Shown here: piece after piece, positions 55,001 to 64,000 of the stretch
How the letters are laid out: each line of letters begins with the position of its first letter
Numbering within the stretch: position 1 is the stretch's first letter
NCBI GenBank assembly: GCA_027563935.2
Contig: CM050452.1
Location: 34,418,850-34,482,849 of the forward strand
Length of the DNA: 64,000 nucleotides
DNA from: Costus lasius
Taxonomy: Eukaryota; Streptophyta; Magnoliopsida; Zingiberales; Costaceae
Direction of reading: 5' to 3'
Program-made: the position numbers and the translations under genes
The notes under the pieces: model-generated
The model's database searches: none
The model's input: only the letters and a program-made list of their open reading frames with translations
What the model was told of the DNA's origin: nothing

Positions 55001-57603
55001 TGAAAGATTTAGGAGAAGCAGCCTATGTATTAGGTGTGAAGATCTACAGGGATAGATCTAAGAGGCTTCTCGGGCTGTGCCAGAGTACTTACATCGATAA
55101 AGTCCTGGAGAGATTTCATTTAGAGAATTCTAAAAGAGGATATCTTCCAGTCAGACATGGTCTGAATCTTTCGAAGAGTCAGTGTCCACAAACACAGACT
55201 GAGAAAGATGAAATGGACAATACGCCTTATGCTTCGGCTATTGGGTCCATTATGTATGCGATGTTGTGTACTCGCCCAGACGTCGCTTACGGGTTAAGCG
55301 TGACCAGTCGATTCCAAAGTAATCCAGGTCAGGCGCACTGGATTGCAGTCCAGAACATCTTAAAATATCTTCGGAGGACCAAAGATATGTTCTTGATATA
55401 TGGAGGTCAGGAAGAACTCAGTATTGAAGGATATACTGACGCTTCGTTCCAATCTGACCAGGATGATTTCCGATCGCAATCAGGCTATGTTTTTAGCTTG
55501 AATGTGAAAGGTCCCCTATAACTAAGGGGGCCGAAACCCTATAGGCGCATATGGAGGTTAAGATGCAGCGGAAAGGGGTTTCTACGATCTTTGCATGCGT
55601 TATGATCAACTTATAAAACTCTGCATGAATGAAAACGATTCATACCATAGCCATTTCTAGATGGCGTCTTGGAAGCAAAAGATGCAAGCGCCTCTTCTCC
55701 AAAGTCTCGCACACAAGATGAAGATGCGCTCCTTCCTTGATGCTCCTTGTGCTAGCAAGGATCGTCCAAGGTGTCTTGATCGCTTGAAGGGAAGAGAGAG
55801 TTCTTTCTTGCTTGGCGTCTTTTCTCCTTGTCGTCCACTAGTTTTTTACACACACAAAAATGTGTTCTCTCGTCAAAAACTAGAGCGAGCGACGAACCAA
55901 GAGGAGAGGCGTGAATAGAGGCTATCGTGAGGCATGGCCACGATTAGAAGAAGTGCTATCTAAAAATAGCAAGTCACTTCTCAAGTTGCGATCATGGGTT
56001 TACCCAATCGCAAATCCAATTCACCCTTGAACCATGCGCTCATCCATTGAGCCGGTTCACTTGACTTTGGTTCAATAACCAAATAAACCAAGCAATCAGT
56101 CCAGATCATAATAAACCCCTAAGGCTTAAGATCTGACCGTTAATCTCTTGATGCTCCTGATCTCACCGATCTAGCATCCATTCTCTCAATCGAAGCTTAC
56201 CGATCTCAAGCCCTAATCAATCAAACATGATTAGACCAGATCTCACTTACAATCAGAGATTAAAATCCCTTTAAACTGAACCCAAACAATTCAGTCCACA
56301 CGATCTGACTTAAGTAAGCCATATCATCAAATTGTGCGACCCTGAGGGTTTCCTTTAAATGTCGGTAACGATAACTCACGTCATCACGATCAGTGAGGGG
56401 TATCTAGCAACACATCACTGTCTCCCGATAGAAAGGAAAGAGTCTTCCAAGACTACACCCAAAATACAGCACAAGTGTGAATCCAATTCACCAGGCATGC
56501 ATAATTCCTTTGCCACTGGATGTTCTTATTGGACAAGCCTGTCAAGCCTGTAGCTCCAATATGATGAGCATGATTAAATCAGATGAACATAGTCACCTGG
56601 GTATGGCCATACACTTTCTCAATCATCTCATCCAGGGGGGCCCCTTTAGAACATCACACTCCTTAAACAAGGAGACGGCAATCCTATGTCTATCACTAGT
56701 GCCCTAACCTGATTCAAGCTCACCATCCAAGATAGTCTATAATCATTATGTTTCAAATGATATTGAACTACCTCAAAACAATGACAATCATCATTTAGAA
56801 ACACAAGTGATCTCAAGTCAGAGGACATGTGCCACTTGTTGCAAACAAGGATTATTCACATTGTGACAAGCAATTGAATATCCTAGTAGGGTCTGTCCAG
56901 TACATCCAATGTACCCATGAGTCTACATCTTATTCCATGCTCGAAGCATCCTATAAGATTAGAACACATATTAGTCTTAACCATATCAAGGTTGTCTCAT
57001 GTTCACCAAGATATATCGACTAAGGACATTACAGCATGTCAGCCTAGCTGAACAGCTTTGAGACATTATTCAGAAGTACAATTATTGCAGCAGACAATGT
57101 AACAAACTGAATAACAACCATGCCTTTATAAACATAAGAGTTTATTACATGATACTGATACAATCCCAAGGCCTCAAACATTAGCCTTAAGGGCATACCC
57201 CAACAGAATGGAGGAGCAGTGGTGTGGAAAAGTTTCAAACAGTCTATCGTTGCTGATTCCACAACAGAAGCCGAGTATGTTGCAGCCTCAGAAGCATCTA
57301 AGGAGGCAGTATGGATTCGTAAGTTCGTTCAAGAACTTGGTGTTGTTCCTTCGAGTGCAGATCCTTTGGTTATCTTCTGTGATAACACTGGAGCAATCGC
57401 ACAAGCAAAGGAAGTCGCACCAGAAGTCCAAGCACATACAGAGACGGTTTCACTTGATCCGGGAGATCATTGATCGTGGCGAGATCAAAGTCTGCAAGGT
57501 TCATACAGATGACAATCTGGCTGACCCGCTTACCAAGCCTCTGGCGCAGCAGAAGCATGAGAAGCACTGTAATAATATGGGTTTGAGATTTCTCAACCAT
57601 TAG
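52021..57603 (+). pseudogene. Copia Gag-Pol of C2, disrupted
   Basis: Closely related to the A polyprotein. It starts at ATG 52021 (MSFNVRSLLE). TAG at 52270-52272 replaces the Gln codon of the A protein after residue 83. The frame then stays open to 55504, covering the zinc knuckle (CFHCGQLGHWKKDC), protease (WVLDTACGVH), integrase, RT (LYVDDILII) and half of RNase H (GYTDASFQSD). There C3 is inserted after the residues VFSLN. The frame resumes at 57206 with VVWKSFKQSI and TEAEYVAASE. A 5-bp deletion after AIAQAKE (about 57412) then shifts it. The other frame carries the remaining residues to the end at 57603. Confidence 0.93.
55505..57205 (-). mobile_element. Solo LTR C3 in C2 RNase H region
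   Basis: A 1701-bp LTR of the A/C2 family, inverted relative to C2 (plus-strand ends TGAAAGGTCCCC and ATACCCCAACA). The perfect duplication gaatg lies at 55500-55504 and 57206-57210. Palindrome gtatggccatac is at 56601-56612. No internal sequence remains. Confidence 0.95.
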
Positions 57604-57608
57604 ATTAA

Positions 57609-57623
57609 GTGCAAGTGGGAGAT
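57609..57623 (+). other. Polypurine tract of C2
   Basis: gtgcaagtgggagat directly precedes the 3' LTR and is identical to that of A and C4. Confidence 0.85.
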
Positions 57624-59309
57624 TGTTGGGGTATGCCCTTAAGGCTAATGTTTGAGGCCTTGGGATTGTATCAGTATCATGTATAAACTCTTTTGTTTAT
57701 AAAGGCAATGGTTGTTATTCAGTTTGTTATATTATCTGCTATAATACATATACTTCTGAATAATGTCTCAAAGCTGTTCAGCTTGGCTGACAAGCTATGT
57801 GTCCTTAGTCGAGATATCTTGGTGAACATGAGACAGCCTTGATATGATTGAGACTGATATGTGTTCTAATCTTATAGGATGCTTCGAGCATGAAATAAGA
57901 TGTAGACTCATGGGTACATTGGATGTACTGGACAGACCCTACTAGGATATTCAATTGCTTGTCACAATGTGAATAATCCTTGATTGCAACAAGTGGCACA
58001 TGTCCTCTGAATTGAGATCACTTGTGTTTCTAAATGATGATTGTCATTGTTTTGAGGTAGTTCAATATCATTTGAAACATAATGATTATAGACTATCTTG
58101 GATGATGATCATGAGTCATGTTAGGGCACTAGTGATAGATAAAGGATTGCCATCTCCTTGATTGGAGTGTGATGTTCAAAAGGGGGCCCCCCTGGATGAG
58201 ATGATTGAGAAAGTGTATGGCCATACCCAGGTGACTGTGTTCATCTGATCTAATCATGCTTATCATATTGGAGTTACAGGCTTGACATGCTTGTCCAATA
58301 AGAACATCCAGTGGCAAAGGAATCATGTATGCCTTGTGAGTTTGATTCACACTTGTGCTGTGGTTTGGGTGTAGTCTTGGAAGACTCTTTCTTTTATATC
58401 GGGAGACAGTGATGTGTTGCTAGATACCCCTCACTGATCGTGATGACGTAAGTTATCATTACCGACATTTAAAGGAAACCCTCAGGGTCGCACAATTTGA
58501 TGATATGGCTTACTTAAGTCAGATCGTGTGGACTGAATTGTTTAGGTTCAGTTTAAAGGGATTTAATCTCTGATTGTGAGTGAGATCTGGTCTGATCATG
58601 TTTGATTGATTAGGGCTTGAGATCGGTAAGCTTCGATTGAGAGAATGGATGCTAGATCGGTGAGATTAGGAGCATCAAGAGATCAACGGTCAGATCAAGA
58701 ACCTTAGGGTTTAATGTGATCTGGACTAATGGCTTGGGTTAATTGGTCTTTGAACCAAACCAAAATTGAACCAGCTCATCATGTGAGCGCACGGTTCAAG
58801 TTAAGAGAAATATGCGATTGGGAAAAACCCTTGATCGCATGTTGAGGAGTGGCTTTCTATTTTTAGAAAGCATGATCACATACATGACCACGCCTCACCT
58901 CTTCACGCCTATTGTTGTCGCCCCTCTCTTCTCGTGTGTTTGCTTGGGGGCATTCTCGTGGAAGAGGTTTTGACGACAAGGAAGAATCGCCAAGCAGTGG
59001 ATCTCATCTTCTTCATCCCTTCTCACACGACAAGGTCACTTGGAGAACCTTGCTAGCACAAGGAGCGTCCAAGGAGCAAGCCATCGATCATCTTGTGTGT
59101 GGCGCTTTGGAGGAGAACCCCATCGTTCTCTCTTCTTCCTAGACACCATCTAAGCGATGGCCATGGTATGAGTCGCTACCATTCTATTGAGGTTGATTTT
59201 AAAGTTAATCATATATCATGCATTCGATCCCTAGAAACCCCTTCCGCTGCATGTAAACCTCCATATGCGCCTATTAGGGTTTCGCTTCCCCCTTGTTAGG
59301 GGACTTTCA
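57624..59309 (+). repeat. 3' LTR of C2
   Basis: An uninterrupted 1686-bp LTR followed by the duplication gggtg at 59310-59314. Palindrome gtatggccatac is at 58215-58226. G3 integrase sequence resumes immediately after. Confidence 0.95.
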
Positions 59310-61147
59310 GGGTGTTCACCTACAAGGCTTCTAAGGATGTTCCCCAGTGATCGGTTGACCACCTCAGTTTGACCATCCGTTTGGGGATGATAGGCTATAG
59401 AGAACTTCAGTTTGGTGCCTAGTAAGGTCCACAAGGTTTTCCAAAAATAACTAATAAATCGGGTGTCCCTATCAGAAACTATGGTAAGGGGGTACCATGT
59501 AGCCTAACAACCTCCTTAAAAAATAATTTGGCTATGTGAGAGGCATCAGAGGTTTTATAGCACGGAATGAAATGGGCCATCTTAGTGAATCTATCTACTA
59601 CTACAAAGATGGAGTCATGCTTGCTAGATGTTCTGGGCAGCCCTAGGATAAAATCCATGCTTAGGTCTTGCCATGGAGCTTGAGGAATGGGTAGCGGGGT
59701 GTAGAGGCCAGCACTATGCTTATGGGTCTTAGTTATCTGGCATGTCCTACAGTGGCTAACCACTTTAGCAACATCCCTGTTGAGGTTCGGACAATAAAAC
59801 CTCTCCTCAACCAAGGTTTGGGTTTTATCCCGACCATGGTGACCTGCAGACCCTCCTCCGTGTAATTCCCAAATGAGGAATTCTCGGATTGAGGTCTTAG
59901 GGACACAAAGTATAGGTCCAAGAAATAAGAACCCATCCCTAAGGGTGTACAAAGGATGACTTAGGGGGTCAACACTAAGTGCGGCATGTATAGAAGCAAA
60001 ATCAGGACAATCAATATATGCAGTTTTCATATTTTCAAAGCCAGTAACTTGAACATGTAATTTTTGCATAAGTAAAGTAACCCTACTTAAAGCATCATCT
60101 ACTTTGTTTTCCTTTCCTGATTTGTGTTTTAAGACAAAGGTGTATTGTTGGATATACTCTACCCACTTGGCATGCCTAAAGTTCAACTTCTTTTGAGCAC
60201 TAATGTAGGACAAAGCCTGATGGTCACTATTAAGGATAAACTCATTATGGATCAGGTAATGCCTCCAATATCTAAGAGATTGTACTGCAGCATAGAATTC
60301 TTTTTCATAAGTTGAATACTTCTGTTTTGCCTCATTGAGTTTTTCACTGAAAAAGGCAACAGGGTGACCTTCTTGACTGAGGGTCCCTCCTATGCCAATC
60401 CCAGAAGCATCACAGTCAACCTCAAAGACTTTGCTGAAGTCAGGAAGTCTGAGGACTGGGGTTGTGGTCATCCTAACCTTGAGTTCACTAAAGGCTCAGC
60501 CAGCAGCTTTACTCCAAGTAAAGTCTCCTAGTTTTAAGCAACTAGTAATAGGGGCAACAATAGTACTGAAGTTTTTAATAAACCTTCGATATAAGGTAGC
60601 TAAGCCATGGAAGCTCCTAACTTCAGTGAGAGTTTTGGGTTCTGGCCAGTCTAGGATAGCTTGGACCTTAGAAGGGTCAGCTTGAAGGCCATGCTCAGAA
60701 CTATGAACCCTAGAAAGACAACACTGCTAGAGAGAAAAGAACATTTCTTCAAGTTAATGTAAAGCTTCTCTTTCCTAAGTAGGTCAAGGGTTCTTCTGAG
60801 ATGATCTAGGTGAGCTTCCTTAGTTTTGCTAAAAATTAAGATGTCATCAAAATAAACAACTAGGAATCGACCTATATAAGGTTTCAGGACCTGTGTCATA
60901 AGTCTCATAAAAGTGGAAGGGGCGTTAGTTAAGCCAAAGGGCATCACTAACCACTCATATAAACCATCTTTCGTTTCGAAAGCGGTTTTCCATTCATCTC
61001 CTTCTCTAACTCTAACTTGATGGTATCCACTCCTAAGATCAAGTTTGGTGAACCATCTAGACCGAACTAGCATGTCTAACATATCATCCAACCTAGGAAT
61101 AGGGAATCTATACTTCACAGTTATCTTGTTTATGGCACGGCAGTCTA

Positions 61148-62829
61148 TGAAAGTCCCTAAAGGGGGGGCGAAACCCTAATAGGCGCATATCAGAACTTGT
61201 AACAAGAAGAAATTAGGGTTTCTAAGATCGCATGCATGAACATATGATCAACTTAAAATTTTGTATAGATCTAGTGAGAGATCATACCATTGCCATTGCT
61301 TGGATGGCGACTTGGAAGAAGAGGGCGAGCGGCTCTCCTCCAAAGGTGACGCACACAAGGTGAAGATGACTACTCCCTTGGCGTCTTTGTGCTAGCAAAG
61401 CTTCAAGGTTTCCCTTCGTGAAGGAGACGATAGATGTCTCTTGGTTTTGTTCTCTTCTCCTTTGCGTGAAGTATCTCCACATGACACACGAGAGAGGTCG
61501 AGAGAGGAGAAGATGGCGACGAGAGAAGCGTTGCTCTTCGAACGTGGAGGCGTTCCACACTTTGGAAAAATCGATTTCCAAAAATAGCAAGTGCTTCAAT
61601 GTATGCGATCATGCGTTCACTCCAAGTGAACCGATCGCAAACTTTTTCTCTCCCATTGAACCATGCGTTCATATAATGAACCGGTTCAATTGGATTTGGT
61701 TCAAAGACCAAATCAAACCAAGCATTGGTCTAGATCAAATTAAACCATAAGGCTCAAGATCTAACCATTCATCTCTTGATGCTCTTGATCTCACCGATCT
61801 AGCATCAATTCTCTCGATCGAAGCTTACCGATCTCAAGCCCTAATCAATCAAACATGATCAGACCAGATCTCACTTACAATCAGAGTTTAAACTCCTTTA
61901 AACTGAACCAAAACAATTCAGTCCACACGATCTGACATAAGTAAGCCATATCATCAAATTGTGCGACCCTAAGGGTTTCCTTTAAATGTCGGTAACGATA
62001 ACTTACGTTATCACGATCAGTGAGGGGTATCTAGCAACACATCACTGTCTCCCGATATAAAGGAAAGAGTCTTCCAAGACTACACCCAAACCACAGCACA
62101 AGCGTGAACCCAAGTCACTTGACATATGTGTTTCCTTTGCCACTGGATGTTCTTATTGGACAAGCGTGTCAAGCCTGTAATTCCAATATGATGAGAATGA
62201 TTAGATCAGATGAACATAGTCATCTGGGTATGGCCATACACTTTCTCAACCATCTCATCCAGGGGGCCCCTTCAGAACATCACACTCCAACAAGGAGACG
62301 GCAATCCTATATCTATCACTAGTGCCCTAACATGACTCATGCTCATTATCCAAGATAGTCTATAACCATTATGTTTCAAATGATATTGAACTACCTCAAA
62401 ACAATGCCAATCATCATTTAGAAACACAAGTGATCTCAAGTCAGAGGAAATATGCCACTTGTTTGCATATAAGGATTATTCACATTGTGACAAGCAATTG
62501 AATATCCTAAGTAGGGTCTGTCCAGTACATCCAATGTACCCATGAGTCTACATCTTATTCCATGCTCGAAGCATCCTATAAGATTAGAACACATATTAGT
62601 CTCAATCATATCAAGGCTGTCTCATGTTCACCAAGATATCTCGACTAAGGACAATACTGCATGTCAGCCAAGCTAAACACCATTGAGACATTATTCAGAA
62701 GTTTACATATGGCAGCAGATAATGCAACAACCTGAATAACAACCATTGCCTTTATAAACATTAAGTTTATACATGATACTGATATAATCCCAAGGCCTCA
62801 AACATTAGCCTTAAGGGCATACCCCAACA
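61148..62829 (-). repeat. 3' LTR of C4
   Basis: 1682 bp, plus-strand ends TGAAAGTCCC and ATACCCCAACA, moderately diverged from A. Palindrome gtatggccatac is at 62228-62239. The polypurine tract follows at 62830-62844. Confidence 0.93.
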
Positions 62830-62849
62830 ATCTCCCACTTGCACTTAAT

Positions 62850-64000
62850 CTAATGGTTGAGAAATCTCAAACCCATATTATTATAGTGCTTCTCATGCTT
62901 CTGCTACGCCAGAGGCTTTGTAAGCTAGTCAGCTAGATTGTCATCTGTATGAACCTTGCAGATTTTGATCTCGCCACGATCAATGATCTCCCGGATCAAG
63001 TGAAACCTTCTCTGTATGTGCTTGGACTTCTGGTGCGACCGTGGTTCCTTTGCTTGTGCTATTGCTCCAGTGTTATCACAGAAGATAACCAATGGATCTG
63101 CACTCGAAGGAACAACACCAAGTTCCTGAACGAACTTACGAATCCACACTGCCTCCTTGGATGCTTCTGAGGCTGCAACATACTCGGCTTCTGTTGTGGA
63201 ATCAGCAACAATTGATTGTTTGAAACTTTTCCACACCACTGCTCCTCCATTCAAGCTAGAAACATAGCCTGATTGCGATCGGAAATCATCCTGGTCAGAT
63301 TGGAACGAAGCGTCAGTATATCCTTCAATACTGAGTTCTTCCTGACCTCCATAAATCAAGAACATATCTTTGGTCCTCTGAAGATATTTCAAAATGTTCT
63401 TGACCGCAATCCAGTGTGCCTTCCCTGGATTACTTTGGAACCGACTGGTCACGCTTAACCCGTAAGTGACGTCTGGGCGAGTACACAACATCGCATACAT
63501 AATGGACCCAATAGCCGAAGCATAAGGCGTATTGTCCATTTCATCTTTCTCAGTCTGTGTTTGTGGACACTGACTCTTTGAAAGATTCAGACCATGTCTG
63601 ACTGGAAGATATCCTCTTTTAGAATTTTCTAAATGGAATCTCTCCAGGACTTTATCGATGTAAGTACTCTGGCACAGCCCGAGAAGCCTCTTAGATCTAT
63701 CTCTGTAGATCTTCACACCTAATACATATGCTGCTTCTCCTAAATCTTTCATCTGGAAACATTTTCTTAACCATGCCTTGACGGCATGCAGTTCAGGAAC
63801 ATCGTTTCCAATGATCAAGATATCATCGACGTAGAGGACTAGGAAAGTAATCACGCTCCCACTAAACCTCTTATATACACACGGGTCATCTTCATTCTTG
63901 ATGAAACCAAATTCACAGATTGATTCATCAAAATGAATATTCCAGCTTCTCGATGCTTGTTTAAGTCCATAAATGGACTTCTTTAATTTACATATTTTAT
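62850..64000 (-). pseudogene. Copia Pol C-terminus of C4, partial
   Basis: The end of a copia polyprotein on the minus strand, running off the window at 64000. It covers the RT end (SIYGLKQASRSWN, LYVDDILIIGND) and RNase H (GYTDASFQSD, TEAEYVAASE, CDNTGAIA). The frame is open from the window edge to the TAG at 62925-62927 after NLAD. A second in-frame TAG at 62904-62906 stands where A has CAG. The last residues before 62850 match A. Stops this near the end would remove only about 25 residues. Whether the upstream part is intact cannot be seen. Confidence 0.88.

Larger units (their letters stand above)
46752..59309 (+). mobile_element. Copia element C2 with two nested solo LTRs
   Basis: Same family as element A. 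The 5' LTR (46752-50194) and 3' LTR (57624-59309) are both 1686 bp once X3 and one gattg are removed. The duplication gggtg lies at 46747-46751 and 59310-59314, inside the G3 integrase. By eye I count about 12 substitutions between the LTRs, about 0.7%, so it inserted recently. It is nevertheless dead: TAG in gag, C3 inserted in RNase H, and a 5-bp deletion further on. Confidence 0.95.
45969..61147 (-). pseudogene. Gypsy G3 pol, split by copia C2 and C4
   Basis: Two genomic pieces, 61147-59310 and 46751-45969, form one pol on the minus strand. RT has [17 protein letters not shown] and [10 protein letters not shown]. RNase H has DCDASGIGIG and SDHQALSY. Integrase has a finger ending CRTCQ, then MDFILGLPRT and VDRFTKMAHF, and [13 protein letters not shown] just before the C2 insertion. 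AEFSYNSVVN follows beyond it. The tail ends NPGRNDGG and runs into the LTR. Damage: a frameshift after FLGFIV near 60700, a TGA near 60497, and a one-base frameshift after RLHGTP near 59487. C4 cut it at CIDCRA in RT. Overlap of pol with the LTR, TGATG ends and RT type suggest a CRM/Reina-side chromovirus; this is inference. Confidence 0.85.
61148..64000 (-). mobile_element. Copia element C4, cut by the window end
   Basis: A fourth member of the A/C2 family, minus strand, inserted in the G3 RT. Left flank gtcta (61143-61147) is the expected target duplication; its partner lies beyond 64000. The 3' LTR and the last part of pol are visible. Confidence 0.92.

Overview
This is nuclear DNA from a flowering plant. 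It contains no ordinary host gene that I can support. Almost the whole window is a nested pile of LTR retrotransposons and their solo LTRs, as found in gene-poor, probably pericentromeric heterochromatin. Evidence is the Ty1/copia and Ty3/gypsy polyproteins, plant-type primer sites (initiator-Met and Asp tRNA), TG...CA long terminal repeats, and 5-bp target duplications (TSDs) for most insertions. The species cannot be named from sequence alone.

Layout. (1) 89-9436: a 26-bp minisatellite split by copia element A (224-9374, minus strand; LTRs appear identical; TSD ctagg; intact 1293-residue Gag-Pol). (2) 10021-20541: gypsy element B (plus strand; 2891-bp LTRs; TSD atggc), a Tekay/Del-type chromovirus whose reading frame is open except for one TAG near the N-terminus. 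(3) 20542-26235: remnants of an unknown element (V1), cut by solo LTR Y1 (21583-25569), itself cut by solo LTR X5 (22230-24269; TSD cacac). (4) 26236-38983: solo LTR Y2 (TSD gcgat) containing Z (26672-37909), a gypsy element with an Asp-tRNA primer site and no visible pol; its 5' LTR contains X (31429-36681; TSD cgttg), a short non-autonomous element. (5) 39061-44646: old fragments: a 5' LTR with a decayed Asp-type primer site (W), an 84-bp tandem array, a second V fragment, and an Athila/Tat-like gag-protease-RT remnant. (6) 44647-64000: gypsy element G3 (minus strand, CRM-like traits), broken by copia C2 (46752-59309; TSD gggtg) and by copia C4 (61148 to beyond the window). C2 carries inverted solo LTR X3 (46979-48730; TSD gattg) in its 5' LTR and inverted solo LTR C3 (55505-57205; TSD gaatg) in its RNase H region.

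A, C2, C3 and C4 are one copia family with LTRs of 1682-1709 bp. X, X3 and X5 are one LTR family, and Y1 and Y2 another. The order of insertion can be read directly: G3, then C2, then X3 and C3; Y2, then Z, then X; Y1, then X5. Element A looks youngest and complete, B is young, and C2 is recent but dead. Z, W, V and the Athila-like piece are older.

The most interesting signals are non-coding. They are twin leader hairpins with compensatory changes in A and C2, a 12-bp palindrome shared by two copia LTR families, a recurring TTACGG...CCGTAA hairpin in the Asp-primed gypsy sequences, ACGT clusters in the X LTR, and a clear microhomology deletion scar at the left of Z. I found no CRISPR, defence, operon or biosynthetic system.
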